64,000 nt of DNA from Rhexocercosporidium sp. MPI-PUGE-AT-0058 (GCA_020746875.1 JAGTJL010000011.1:558001-622000); one strand, 5' to 3'. Numbered from the stretch's first letter, positions 36,867 through 51,123 are shown. The notes: generated by a model from the sequence alone, not told the origin. Numbers and translations: made by a program.

Positions 36867-37615
36867 GTAAGTTATTATTGATTCAAGATCGATTCGGTGT
36901 CGATCCGGTAGTGATTCGAATATTAATAAGTAATGTAATACTAATTCCCGTTCTTACCGATGCCCTCCGGGCTGCTTACCGTATATACTGCTTCCGCTGC
37001 GCCCGCCTTATAGCGACGATTCCGTCGTATAATTGCCTTTTCTATAATAAAAAAGGGAAGAAATACGCTTATTACGCAAAATAAAAGACTCTTTACGTCT
37101 TTATAAATTATAAAATCTTAAAATTAATTCCAGAAATAATCCGTAAAAGCTTCGTATCTAATATATAACTTAATTCCCTTAATACGTAAGTAAGGAGTTC
37201 TTTGCCTTTTCCGCTATTATAATAGCAAAAGATAAGGCTACTGTAATCGCTGCCGCGACCGAAATCGATTCCGTTTATTTAATTACTTCGGCGAAGGCGT
37301 TAAAGACCGAGAAGGAAACGTTAATAGCGTTACTAAAGAAAATTCGTGCTTTTTATAAAAAAGTATCTAATTTATTAAATAACGTTAATATAAGTGCTTC
37401 CGATTTTAGCTTAATATTCGGTTAATATTAACGCTTAAAGGCCTTACTAGAGTTCTCTCGCCATATAGCGATAGAAGCGGCAAAAAAGCGTTATCGAGGA
37501 GATTCTAATACGGAAAGAAATAAGAATAAGGCAAAGAAAGAGAATAATAAGCTTACGGCCGAGTAGAAAACTACTCGCGCTAAGCGCCGTCGTCTTCGCC
37601 GCTCGTCGTTTTAAA
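36867..37615 (+). pseudogene. Decayed repeat-associated protein with Cys pairs and basic tail
   Basis: Plus-strand relic, opposite in orientation to the surrounding copia-like element. After the microsatellite a frame reads YRIYCFRCARLIATIPSYNC and ends KKGKKYAYYAK, which looks like C-x2-C...C...C-x2-C with the last two Cys changed to Tyr. It is followed by an acidic/lysine-rich helix (ALKTEKETLIALLKKIRAFY), then FSRHIAIEAAKKRYRGDSNT and a basic end TTRAKRRRLRRSS. I recall similar small Cys-rich proteins in fungal repeats but cannot name the family. It may be a separate insertion. Confidence 0.45.
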
Positions 37616-40600
37616 AGCCTTGTTTCGGATTAGCTTTATAATTAACTTTTTATAGCGATACTTTCTTTATATCTTTATACGGGAGTAGCTTCTTATAATA
37701 AAACCGGCAGCTAAGTCTTTATTAAAGTATTATTATAAGACCGCACGTTAATACTTTAAATTAAAAAGTAAATAAAAAATTTAATTACTGTTTTTTATTT
37801 CGTAAACTAAAAGTAATATAAAATATAATATAAAAAGAACGTAAATATATAAAAGAAATTAAAAGTTAAAGAAAATTACTACTTTCTAAAATAATACCGG
37901 AACTAATCCGAATCGCCTCCGGTTAGCCTTTAGATTTAACTTTTTATTTTAATAATAAAAGAATTTAAATTAATTAACTCCTAAAGAGCCTTATTTAAAT
38001 TTGCTTTAATTATCGTATTAACAGGATTACGAGCTTTATCGATCCATTTTATCTCCGTTAATTCTTTACGTTTATATAATTATTAAATAATTATTATATT
38101 AATTATTAAACGTTTTTCCTTTATCATACTGAGTTTAACGATATATTTATATAGCGAAAAAGAGTTTATATAAACGATAATAAAAAGGCGTAAAAGGCCG
38201 AGCTTATTAATTATTATAATAATAGTAATCAATATAAAAATAAGTATATTAATACCTACTATTATAGCGTAAAGCTCGGAAGCAAGAATAACACGTATTA
38301 CTTTTTTATATTTCGTTAAGCTAATATAAACAATATTATTACGGATTATAAATTCTGAATTTCTTTCTGTTTCGGTACCGATTAATATTAAAAACTCGAT
38401 TTATAAACTTAAGTTTTTATTATTAGCAAAAAAGCCGTTAATAAAGGCATATATCTTAGCGGACCGTAAATTAATAAGTATATACCGCAGGCTTCTCTTT
38501 TAATTATTTATTTATTATTGAAAACGTAAATTTAAAGCCTTAATCTCTTCCGTAAACAGATTTTAATATTATATTACGACGGAGAGATTAAAGATAGCTT
38601 TTAATTAATATATTATCGTAATATATGCTCCGCGAGCGCGTTGTTTTCAGTAAGCTGCTTTATAATCTTCTTACGTAATATTAACGACTTTTAATCTTAC
38701 TTCTTATTCTTCTTAAGATATATAAAAATCGTTTCCTTTTATAATAATAATATAATTATTAAACGTGACTAATTCGAAGGAGTTAAGGACTTATATTAGT
38801 TTAATTAAGAAACCGGCTTTTATGATCTATTCTTATTTCGTTTTCAAGAACTTGCTATTTCTTAAAATAAGAATATTATCTGTTTATATTCTAATTAGTC
38901 TAAAATAAGGGTTCTGCTGCGTAAATATTAATAAGCAAGAGTTAAACGTAAAGGTTTCTATTTATAAGTTCTTTTAATAATGTTTATAATACGTATTAAA
39001 CTAATAATTCCTTAATTCCGGAATATTATATAACAGGAGTATTATTATAAATACCGTTTCGTAAGGAAACTCGTCCGTAATCTTTACTAGTAATTACGTA
39101 AAGATCTTCCGAAGGAGCTTAATATTAGCTTATATATACGCTTAAGTAATATCACGGATCGCTAAGGTCGATTCAGTATCATTTCCCGTTCGTTTTAGCA
39201 TTCTAATAAAAGCCGTTAAGTAAATAAGGAATCGTTAGCTAATTCGTTAAATTATTAGTAATTATATTAAAATATCCTTTTTCTCTTTATTATTAAAATA
39301 TATAATTATTAGCTTTAACTTCTCTCGTAGTGTAAGAGTCTCCTTATCCTTAATTTCGTTTATTATACGTAACTTGAATATTCAGTGGCTTTTAAGTCGT
39401 AAGTCGCTTTAGTCGATTAATATAAAAATATTTCTTTTTATAAGTGCTTCGTATTTTATTCTTCGGGATTATTAAAATAATAGATTTAGCGTCTTAATCT
39501 TGCTTTTAATTCGTAGTTTAATAATAAGCTCTCAATTTTTAATCTTTTTTTTTTATAAGAAACGCTTTTATATCGAAATCGTCGTTAAATACTTAAATTC
39601 CTGAAATTAATTATATAAAAGGTAATTTACTTACAATTCAGTAAGTTTCTAGTATCGTCTCGGATAAGTTATTAACTCGTGATCCCGGCTTACGGGATTT
39701 TTTTAATAAATTTTCTTTTTAAAATTTAACGTTTAATATATTTATCTTAAATAAACGTATAAAAATTAATCTAAAAGTTCTGATTTTATTACCGTTTATT
39801 TTAATCTTATACGTCTTTTTTTTTATTCTCGGGAAATTATACGGGCTTTTTTGTCTTTTCTGTTTCTTTTATATTATAACTTAATCTTTAATTTAAAAGT
39901 TATATATATAAGTTATTATAAGACTGTTACGCGTCCTTAACGCGTTATTTACTTATTAATTAACTTGAATCTTACGAATTTCTTTTATAACTTTCTTAAT
40001 AATAATAGCGCGTTACTTAATAAACGGATTTAATAAATTTATTTCGGTTAATTTAAGATAAGCGCCGAAAACAAATAATATAAGGATAAGGCTTTAAGGA
40101 CCTATTATATTATTAATTACTTTTATAATTATTTATAATTCATTCTTATCGCTTAATTCCGGGTACTTTTCCGTATCGATTTCGTACGCTCGATAAAGAA
40201 AGCGGTAGAATCGTTTTACTTTTTTAATAAAATAATATACCTTTATAAATACAAATTTCGGCGTCGTTTTTATTAATCTTAAAGAACTCTTAAACTCCTC
40301 TAAATTAAAATTAGTCTCGTAATCGTAAATTACGTAATTAAGAGGGCTAAAGTAAGTATTTATTTATGCTAATTTAAGTGCGTTAAATACAGATCGAGCC
40401 GTAACTAATTCAATAGCTTTTCGGAGTAATTTTGCTTAATTAAACCCCATACTCTCGTCGATTATATAAAGGACTTGTTTAACTCTTAATTAGATTATAT
40501 TAATATAAATTATATAATTAAAGTTAACGTCGTCTTTTAGCTTGAATCTGAACTTTTATAAAGCCTCTTTATGACTTTAGTAATGCTTATATAACTTCTT

Positions 40601-43447
40601 AACTTTTCTTATTACTTCAGAATCGGGATTATAGCCGGCTTAGTCTAATAAGAGCTTTAAACGCGTTACCGTAAAGTAGCTAAACCGCTTATAGAGTCGT
40701 TTAATCTCCGTCTTTATAAGGTAGCACGTGCTAATCGTCCTTGTTAAAGAGTTAAGAAGTTGATTATAACGATTTAGAAGAAACTACGTATGACTTTTCT
40801 TTCAAATAATTAAGTATTTCTTTTTATTTTAAATTAATATATTACGGAAGTTATCGTATTATATATTAAGCTTATTTAGCTATTGTAAATAAACCAAAAA
40901 CGGTATATTCGCGTTTATAATTATAAATTCTATCTTATTAATAAGAATATTAATTATTATAACTTTAAAGGAAGGTCTCGAACCGGCACCGAATATAATC
41001 CGACTCGCTCCTGCTTGACTTGTATTAAATTTAATATTCTAAATCTATTATAACGCCTACAATTAATTAATACTGCCGGTGTTCTTATTAAACGCTCTTA
41101 TATTAATTAATAGGCCTTAGAAGAACTTATTAATTTATTACGTTATATATGCCTCAGAAGTAATAAGTTTTGTAATTATAATTTTTAAAATATGAATTAC
41201 TTTTCGCTTCTTAAGTTATTAAAGCATTTCTTATATATTATATTTCCTTTCACTTACTGTAAATATAATTATATAAAGTGCTAAGCTGTCGCTCTCTTCG
41301 CTTGCGTTTAAGTCGTCCGAATTAATAATAAAATCGACTTCCGACGACAATTCTAGTTTATAATTGCTATTATAGCTTCTAAAAGAGGTCCGAATCTTAT
41401 TTAAATCAGAATTATTCTTTTTTATATATATTAAATATATTTTAAAAGAGGAATCGTTAGTTTTAAGGCCTTTTGTTTTTCGATTTGCGAAGTATTTTGC
41501 TTTAAAAGTAGCTCTCTTTTCGTTTATATAACGGCTATTATAATAATTTAATTTCTTATAAATAATATAATTGAAATAATTAAGTTTTAACTTAAATTTG
41601 TTTCCGCGTCTATTTTTAGATAAGTACTTAATCTTTTAATCCAAGTAATACGCGTTACTTTTTGCGACGTGGTATCTGTGTCGATTTAAGCTTATTTCGG
41701 AGTACTTATAGCGTTAATCTGAGTTATACGTTACTTTTACGTTAACCGCGTTCCGTAAACTATTTATAAGAGTAAGGAAAGTTAAAGTCGCGTTAAAAAG
41801 TGCTATTTTAAAAAAAGGATTACTTAATATTCCTTAAATTATCTTATTATATAACATTTAATTATTTCGCATATACTTATTCTTAAGACTTATTTATGTA
41901 TATTATAATTTCTTAGCGAAGTTCTTTAACTGAATTAGTACTGATTTGCCGCGTTAATAATCGGCTTTCTAGAAATCTTTAAATTTAAGGTTAAATTATT
42001 AACTAAAGAACCGCTAAGCTCGCTCTTCCGTTTTAAAGTAATTACGCGTAACTTATATTAATTAATTAAATATATACTTCTTATTTTATAAGTAATAATA
42101 ATAATACGTGCTCGCTTCGTCTTGTATTATAAAAGAGAAAGCTTTCTCTTAAATTACTTTAGAAACTTTAATGCGTTAATAAAAGTTAATAAGAATATGC
42201 AACTTCTCGTTTAAATAGTCTTTCGTCTTATTATATTAGAGCTCTTTAATATATATCTTTAATAGCGTAGCTAAAGACTTAATTTGAAATTCTAAAAGAG
42301 GTTTTATAATAAACTAAGAAAAGGAGTCCGAATTCTTACTGTTATTTATCGATTTTAAGGTTATTTTAAATAATAATATTAACCCGTCTCTTAAGATAAG
42401 TAAAAGTGCCGGGGTCGGGTTTAAAAGTAAAATATTATCTAATCTTTATCGAGGTAAACTTTCTATAAGGCCAGGAGTAAGAAATAGCGACTTCTTCTTT
42501 ACTTTCATAAGCGCCGGAAGAGTTACGTTATACAGATCCTCTTTTGTATTAGTTATTATAATATATTATAAAGCCGTAACGTCTTAAGTGTTTTATAACG
42601 TATACGTCTCTTAACTTGGAATTAATATTTTGACTTCTAGCGTTCGTAAAGTTAATCATATTAATTTAAAACTCCTGATTTACTTATCTTATAGCTGTAA
42701 CTCGTCTCGTATATATTCCGATATAGATTCAGGATATAATCGAGCTTAGTCCTAAAGCTAGTCTTATGATTACTTATTATATAATACTTAAAGTATTACG
42801 TATAATACTCTAATGGTCTCCGTCTTCTTTAATCGTTCGACGTAAACTTTATAAAATCTTAAAGCGTCATAAAAGTAAAATCTCTCTTATTTATTAATTA
42901 ATTTAAGTTAGTCGACTGTTTATTCGCTAAAAAACTTATAGAAATCTTAGAAAAGGAACTCTCTTTTAATTCGTTTATTATAAAAGTCTTTACGGAAGTC
43001 TTCTGAGTACTTCGTTAAGTCCTCGGGGAAATCGTTTATTAACTGATTCTTTAAGACTTAAAGTATAATATTTACCTCGTTCTCTTCTCCGTTATTTACC
43101 GGAATTAGTTCTCTTATTACGGATATGATTCTTATAACAGTGCCGTTCCGGTATAGTTCTAGTAGGTTTACGGAAATATAGTCTCGTGTTAAAAGGGTTT
43201 ATATTAACTTAATAATTATCGAAGAGTAATTATCGTATTAAAGTTAATATTTAATAATATCATCGAGACGTTCGGCTCTTTATAACTTCTAAAAGCTAAG
43301 AAGATTCTCTCTTTTAATTAATTTAAATATAAAAGCGAAGCTAAGGCGTTAAAATCTTAACTTCCTACGCTATCTGCGATTTCAACTCTTCGGTACTATA
43401 ACTTTGCCGTTCTATAATACTTTAAGTAAACTACTAATTAGTATTAA

Positions 43448-43650
43448 TATAACTATACCGGGACATATAATAATAAAGTCACTTAAATAAATATTAAATA
43501 TTATTAAGTAATTTTAAAAGTATTATAAAGTATATTCTTTTAAGATAAGAGTAAAGCTCCTTATATACCGGTCCGGAACCCCACCGAAACCCCACCGTTT
43601 CGGCCCTAAGCTAGAATTCCATATCGGTAAGAATCCCTACGGACCAATAT
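43448..43650 (-). repeat. 5' LTR of the copia-like element
   Basis: Direct repeat partner of 36,178-36,380. Less AT-shifted than its partner (for example CCCCACCG instead of CCCTACCG). Confidence 0.85.
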
Positions 43651-44382
43651 CTATAGTTGACGGCAAAACACTTTAAATCGGCTAGAAGGATTAAGCTTTT
43701 GTCTTATTTATAATATCGGTCTTATTAGCGAATAAAACTATTGAACGGAAAAGAAAACGCCCAAAAGAAATAGGCTTAAAGGCAAAGACATCCCGAGTAC
43801 CCTTTATAAAAGGAGCTACTAAAGTATTACTTATTTCGATAATAGCTAATAGCTATAATTACAATATAGGAGCTGTGGATTAAGGGGATTATTTAATTGC
43901 TTAAAAGCCTAATTTAAGAGAGGTAGGCCGGGGAGGCTATTAAGTTATTAAGCACTAGTTATTTAAGCTTATTTTAATAAATTATTATTTACTAACTAAG
44001 CGGTCTAAAGTTAAAGAGCCGCGGAAGCTGTCTTTTAGAAGCCAGCAAGAGTTTCGACGGGTACTCGTTAAGGGGCTATTTACTATAATAGATAAGGCTT
44101 CTTAACGGAGCTTAAAAAAGAGAGTCTTTATTATTAATTAAGAAGCTAACCTTAGACCGCTACATCTCCACTAATAGGTTAAAATAGCTAAAAAAGAGTT
44201 AGTATATTATATATAAAGGAGGAAGGTTTGAAGACAGGCCTACGAAACGGGTTGCATTAAGTCAAATATTAGTAAATTAGGGTCGGTCTTTTGCAAAGAA
44301 ACAGACGATATTTAAGTATAAACAATACGATATTTATTTATATAAAGATAAGCCTTGTTTTAATAGATTTCATAGCGAGTAA
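43651..44382 (+). pseudogene. piggyBac-like transposase, C-terminal part
   Basis: Continues the frame broken at 36,177. Readable segments in order: IVDGKTL then I-G-x-K-D, ERKRKRPKEIG, KAKTSRVPFIKGATKVL, IIANSYNYNIGAVD (the conserved third-Asp region of piggyBac), EPRKLSFRSQQEFRRVL, and a C-terminal zinc-ribbon-like end, KKQTIFKYKQYDIYLYKDKP then CFNRFHSE, with several Cys now Tyr. It ends at TAA 44,380-44,382. In-frame stops fall where Gln or Trp are expected. The right terminal repeat follows 77 bp later. Confidence 0.82.
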
Positions 44383-44459
44383 TCAGAATTTAAATGAATT
44401 CGACCGAAATGCGGCTCTCTAATTGGCCAGAATTAGCCGAGGCAACCCTGCGCTTTGGC

Positions 44460-44491
44460 CAAGTCAACCCTGGCAGCAGCCCCTCGGATAA
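44460..44491 (-). repeat. Right arm of perfect 32-bp inverted repeat (piggyBac-like TIR)
   Basis: Exact reverse complement of 22,230-22,261, ending CAGCAGCCCCTCGGATAA. It lies 77 bp downstream of the transposase stop codon. Confidence 0.75.
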
Positions 44492-44503
44492 TACGCTAGT
44501 TTA

Positions 44504-44622
44504 TTTTGGCGCTTTCGGCGCTTTTTACGTCTTCGGCGCGCTTTTAATTTATTATAATGAGAAACTGTCTCCAAAATTTTCGACATACAACTTTGGCTCC
44601 AAAAGCACCGAAAGCGCCAAAA
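44504..44622. repeat. GC-rich imperfect palindrome
   Basis: Arms TTTTGGCGCTTTCGGCGCTT (44,504 on) and AAAAGCACCGAAAGCGCCAA (44,601 on) pair over 22 bp with one mismatch, around a 75-bp loop. It sits between the right terminal repeat of the piggyBac-like element and the gypsy element, in an island that keeps high GC. Confidence 0.8.
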
Positions 44623-44688
44623 AGGCGCCTTTGGCGCCTGCGTCCGACGTCTGCCGCAGGATTTTTTTGCAGATGGATATTCCGTTTA

Positions 44689-44932
44689 TGTGACGCTTGC
44701 TTTATAAAAGACGGCAATTACGTGTGACTGGCGACTTATATTTTATAGCGGGAATATAAAGATATTAAGTATTTCTTAGAATTTATAATTACAAAAGAAA
44801 GAAAGTATAAAAAAGAATAAGTTATATATAAAGATAGGCTTCGCAGAAGCTCGTCTAATCTCGGCATCTTCTTAGTTAAGAAGTGAATAGCTGAAACTGG
44901 AAATAAAGCTTTAAAAGCTTTAAACCGTTATA
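44689..44932 (-). repeat. 3' LTR of the 7.4-kb gypsy element
   Basis: About 244 bp, starts TGTGACGCTTGC and ends CCGTTATA (from CCGTCACA by CpA-to-TpA change). Direct copy of 51,855-52,099; inverted copy at 52,600-52,857. Confidence 0.88.
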
Positions 44933-47413
44933 TTACCCTTCCCTTCGGAAAAAGCTCGTCCTCGAGCGTTAGTTTATTTCTTTATCTTTATTAAAGTAAT
45001 CGTAATTATTTATACCGTCTTTTTATATTTTTAATTAATTAAGGAGTTTTACTAGCGGTCTTAGCGCGTCGCGGTTATTTAAATAGAAATCCTTAACTTT
45101 ATATAATATATATATTTAAAGTCGAAGGCATTATATTATTATAAGTTAACGTCGTAGTTAAGCTAAATAACGCGGTAAGAGAAATTAAAATATTTCTTAT
45201 AATAAGTAAGTATCTCTTTTAAATCTTATTCGTTATTACCCGTAATATTAATTAATAAAAGTTCGTCTTAGACTTGTCTTAATAAAAGATTATTAAAGTC
45301 CTTACGAAGCTTACTTATAGAAAAGACGTTATAAATTTTTATATTCGTTAGTAATTTTAAGCAGTATAAATTACTTATCTTCTTAAGTATTTTAAATAAT
45401 TTATTTATTAACATATTTAATTTCTTAAATAAACGAAGTGTTTTAAAGTAACGTATATTAAGCTATACTAAGCGACTTTCGTCGAAGTCGGTTACGCGGC
45501 GAAAGCGGTTATAAGACCGGGCTATCTTAACTTAAGTTATAATAAGGTTTAACCGAGCTATATTCTATGCATTACGAAGTCGCTTTATATAGTTTATAAC
45601 TTATTAAGTATTTAACTTATCAATAAGAAATATTAAGTTTAATAAGTCGATTTTCTAATCCTAATTCGTGCGAGGTGCGTATTTATAAACTACTTTAAAT
45701 AATAAGAGTCCTCCTAAGGAGTCGTGAAGAAGTGATATTTATACGTAATTTATAATAAAAAGTAATTTAAACTAGTCGTCTTAATAGTACGTGACGAAAG
45801 GTCGGAGTCGTCTTTATAAGTATTAATTATATATTTCGGTCTAACTATTTATTTAAAGATAATTAGCAGCGAATAGCTATCTCTTAGTTTCGAGAATGCT
45901 ATAAAAAGCAGTCTAAAAGCGGGAGACGAATTAAAGGCCTCTATTAAACGTAATAATAAAAGGAGCGCCAAAATAACGATATATATAATAAATATATGTA
46001 CTAATAAGCTTCCGGACATTAGTAGTTTTCTAATAAGATATATTAATAACTTATTTACTAAAATAATCAATAAAGACAAAGATATTATTAAAGCCGTGCT
46101 TATTTTTATTAAACTCATAGTAATCTATTATAATATATTCCTAAAGTCGGGACGGAACGAGGAAAAGATAAAGGAATCCGGGCTTTTTGTCCCGAGGCAC
46201 TTAAATTCGTTCGATATATATAATAGTTACGATAATATTACTTAACTATTGACGTAATTCCGTACTATTAATATTAAGAAAAGAGTAATTAAATCGTCTT
46301 TTATACACTAGGGTGTATTATAATAACTCGATTATAGACTTTGCGTATTATAAGTATATAGAGGTAATTAACGTTAAGAATTGTTTATAAAGCGTAACTC
46401 TGCGGATAGTAAGTCAAGGTCGACTTAGTCTTATTGTAAAAGTTATTAAAGACGTTGCGTCTTTTTAATAGAGTTCTATTAATTTAATTCGTTTGATTTA
46501 TAAGAAAGGGTATTTATTAAAGGGTTATAAATATTAAGGCAATAAATAATTATAAAGTTATAATCGGCTAATAACTCTGCTTATTTTATTTAGCGGGCAT
46601 TTAATTATTTAAAAGTCATAAAGTATTCTAATACTTTATAATCTGTTATAATACGAATTTAATAATTTAGCTTTTTAATATTTAAATAATTTAATAATGG
46701 CGAGCATCTTTTTATAAATAACGTAATTAAGCTCTATAAGGAGTATAATCTTAAAAAAGAAAGTAATAAAAAACTAGTCCTTATTATACTATTAGAAAAG
46801 TATACTTATTATAACTTTATTACTTACGTCAGTCTTAAGTAAGTATAGTAAATCTTATTTATAATATTTTAAGAAAAGGGCTAACGTAAGAATATATTTT
46901 AAATAATCGAAGGCATTTTCGTACTTTACGATAAAGCGGAAAAGAATATTATTCTTAATAAAGTAAATAAAAGGTTTCGCTATAATATTATAATCGTAAA
47001 TAAAACGTTAATAAAAGTTGCAAAAACTAAAGAAGGATTATATGCCTTTAATAGAACTAGAGTAATTTTATTAATTAATAATAAAGACTTTTTTAAAATT
47101 AACTTTTAAGTTAGAAGTTAATATAATAAATTTAAAATATTATATACGTATAACTTTAAACTTATACTTCCTTAAATCCGCTTAAAGGCCCGCGTTATTT
47201 AGACGTTAAAGCACTTTTTAACGTAAGTTTAATATTATAAGAGATCTTCGGAGTATATAAGGATATTATTTAAATACGTAATATAGAAATTATTAAAGTA
47301 ATTAAAGAGAATATTATTTATATATTATTAATATATTATAAGGCTATTCGTTAGTCCAAACGAAAGAACTTTATATTTATAAGCGCCGTATTTTATATAA
47401 AAAGTTATATATT

Positions 47414-47670
47414 TGTTACGATTCCATGAGCCTCGTATTTTAACCGAGCGAGCTCGGCATCGCTCGTAGCATTGCCTTGGCATGGCAACCATGGCGCTAG
47501 GCCTAATCGGGAAAGGCTAGGGGGACCCTTTGTATATTTATACTAGAGCTCCCTCTTACAGAGAGCTCTCCTTTTCTCCTTGTCTTTTCTTCTCGATTCT
47601 GAGCGTAGCATTAGGCCTAAATACAAAGCTAGAGTTAACTCGCCGTATCAACCTCTTGCAAGCCGTAACA
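47414..47670 (+). mobile_element. Solo LTR, 257 bp, with ATATT target duplication
   Basis: Begins TGTTACGATTCCATGAGCC and ends GCAAGCCGTAACA, so the termini are inverted TGTTACG/CGTAACA. Flanked by perfect ATATT repeats (47,409-47,413 and 47,671-47,675). GC-rich against the surrounding gypsy element, with little sign of RIP. Contains a TATATTTATA promoter-like box near 47,533 followed by CT-rich sequence, as expected for an LTR promoter. Confidence 0.88.
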
Positions 47671-50600
47671 ATATTCCTTTAAAGCTAAATCCATTTATAT
47701 ATAATAAAAAGCTTATTAAATATTTAATTTAATAAAAATACAAGCGTTAGTAATACGTGCTAACGTCTCGTTAATTAAAAGAAAAAGATATCGGTCCTTA
47801 CGTATAAAGGAATTTAATATACGAAAGTCAATACACAATCGTAAGAATTCATTTGGCTTCTTAATAAAGAGAATAAGAGTAGTAAAGAATGCTTAAAATA
47901 GCTTAATAAATCTTTTATTTAAGTTATTAATAATATTTTCCTTAACAGCTTTAAGTTCTTTAGCCGATATCTTATAAAGTAATAAATACTTAAGTACTTT
48001 TTTACCTTTTCTTTTTAGCTTAATCTTATAATTATATAAGCGATAAAAGAAGAAAATATTACTTTTTACCTTAAAAAATACGTAAGTTTATTTAATATAT
48101 TCCAGGGGAATCATCGATTTAACGTTTAGTTCTTAAATAAAAGCAGTAAACTATATAAGAGACTATCAGCGGTATATAAATTTTATAATTAATTTTATAA
48201 TAAAAACAGCTTTCTCTTGCTTACGATTGCGTCAATTAATTAGAGTATCGATTTTATATAAATTAGCGGCAAATACCTTATCTCTAAACCTTCGCTTATA
48301 AAATATATAAAAAGCGGCACTGTTAATTATAAAGATTTCGACGACAAAGCGATATAATAATTATTTTTTAATAATTAGTTTTCTTTTATCTTATTTAATA
48401 AAAAGAATAAATAATAAGGTATTTAAATTTATAATATATAAGAGCTAAGCTTATATGCTTTAGAATGAATTAGCGTAATCTTTAGCGTACGTCTAACGTA
48501 TAAATAAAACGAGTCGGAGTAAATCTATTCTTTTTTAAGAGTATAAAAGCTTTAGCAATTCCGTTCTTATCTTTTTAGCGCGTTTAAATCCGCTTTAAAT
48601 AATATTAAGAATAACCGGTAAGTTATTATATATAATTTGCGTAACATCGGTTTATAATACGTAAAACGGCGGCTTTAAGACGTTATTTTTAAAGTCGTTA
48701 AAAACTTTATATACGCACTTTTTACGTATTTTAACTTATTATTTTCTTTAGCGCGAAGATTTTATAATATATAAGGAATTAATAATAGAATAACTAATAA
48801 TAATAAACGTTAAGCGACAATAATTGCCGATAATAAGCAATCTTTTATACTTTTGCTTTTAAGAAATATACGCTAGATCTCGAGACGTAAAATATAATAA
48901 TAATAAAAAAAGAAAATGAAAAGCGTCTAAAAGATTTTTAAGAAGTAAAACTTCGAATTCGGAAACCGTAACGCTTTTTTTTTATAAAAGAAAAATAAAA
49001 AAAATTAAAAAATATTTATATTTAAAATAAATAAAGAAGAAAGAAATAAAAAATTAAATTAGTTATTAAAAATTAATAAATAAATTAAGAAGTAAATATT
49101 CTTTAACGACGTAATCGACTTATTTTTATAAAAATATAAATACTTAGTTTTATACTCTTAATAAAGGGTAATAGTATTTAACCCGTAAGCTAAACTATAA
49201 CGAGCGGTATATATTTTTATACGTGAGTTCGGCCGTAACTAGCGCTATTTCCGTAAAAATAATATAAAACTATCGGAATTCGTGGATCTCGCGATATCGA
49301 GATTCTATTATATAAAATACTATATGCGACTGATTTCTGTCGAAATCGAAAGGTTTTTAAATTTAATAATAATAATTAATTTAATAATAATAATTTCCGA
49401 GCATTTCGGCGAAATAAGAAGGCATTCGGCATAAATCTCGCTTTTTTAATATTAACGCAAAGCTAAATTTTGCGTAAGGACAAAGCCTTTAAATTAGTAG
49501 TTTTTATAAGAATTTAATAATAAAGATTAAAGGTTATAGCTACGCTAGAATATATTTAACTTAGTATTTCTTCGTTCCGCATTACGCTAATAGCGTTAGT
49601 AAATCTTACGTTAACGAAGGTCTCGGATTTTAATACTTTTATTATAAGTAGTAATGCGAGGGTAATCCGAGGGCTAAATAAAACGTTTCTTAATAGCATC
49701 GAATAGAACTTAGTAATACTCTAGTTATAATCGTTTAATAATTACTCTGTGGTTTCTTAAGTAAATAATTAAAAATAAAGTAAAAGATTATAAGCGCTTA
49801 TTAATTATTAAATTTAATATAATATAATAATTAATTATTCAGCTACTTTTATTATTAAATCCTTTTATAAGAATAGCGCTTAACAAGAAATAAATAAAGG
49901 GTTTTAAAAAGAAAGAAAAAGACTTTAAAAGAGTATAACTAATAAAATAATAATCGTTAGCTCCGGAATCGAGAAGTGCGGGTAATTTATACAAGAGTCT
50001 ATTTTTCATAAAAGTAATATATATTATAAGTAATTATTTACTAAGAAGCTTTATAAGGTTAAGATATCGTATATTCCGTATTATATTTAAAAAAGAGCCT
50101 TTTTTTAAGTTTAATCTTTTATTTATAGAATTAGTCTTTTCATAAGTAATTTAATACTTTTATTATTATCTTCTGCGGCGTAGCCGTTAAAGTCGAAATT
50201 ATTATTACCGTTAATTTTATTTTATTAATATAAAATATATACGAATAGTTAATTAAAAGTTAAGTAAAAAAATACTAGAGAGCATTTCCTAAAGTTTAAG
50301 CGCGAGGTATATTAGCGCGCGTAAAAGTTTAATAAGTAAAAGTCCCTTCCCGAGATAAGTTATGTTTTCGAATACTTTAATTAGCGTGTCGAGGTCTTTA
50401 AGAGAACTAAATTAATATAAATATAATAAAATGCTTTCGAAGTAAATCTTTAATAATACGTCGAGAGGCTGACTTTCTAACGGAAAACTTAAATTAGTTA
50501 TAATAAATTATATATTCCGTGACTTAATTTTAATCTTTAACTTAAATTACTTTTATATATTCATTAAGAATACAAGCTTTTTAATACTTATAAAATAGTT

Positions 50601-51123
50601 GCTTACGTAAGCGCGGAACGATTTTGTCTTATAAGTCTATTTTAAAGATTAACTTATTATTCACGCTACTTTTACGTATAAAAATATAAAACTATTAATA
50701 AAATTCCTAAAAAGTTTCTTTTAATCTTATAATAAAAGAAGTGTATTTATTTCTCGCTATTTATTATTCTTAGGAATTTATTAAAAAAGTAATTACTTAA
50801 AATATTAAATCTAATATATTAATAAGTTCTTTATCTTTATTAAGCTTTAGATTTAAAAATGCCGATTTTAAGAATATACAAGCTATTCTTTTTATTTAAG
50901 CAAGTACTTAGTCCTTTTTATAATTATTATTTATAAAGTACGTAATATAACGACGTAATAAGTTTTAGACTTATATTTCCTAAAGCTTTAAGTTATATTT
51001 TATGCCATTCGAGAGCTTATTGTGAAGGTTTAGAATTTTCTTAATGCGAGTAATATAAGATATATTTAAAATATTAAAAGTAAAAGAAGAACGGCGTAAA
51101 CTTCCGTAACGGCGTAAGTTATA

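Noticed and set aside
44394..44693. 99-codon open frame on the plus strand
   Set aside because: It runs through the terminal repeat, the GC hairpin and the start of an LTR, so it is a by-product of a GC-rich island rather than a gene.
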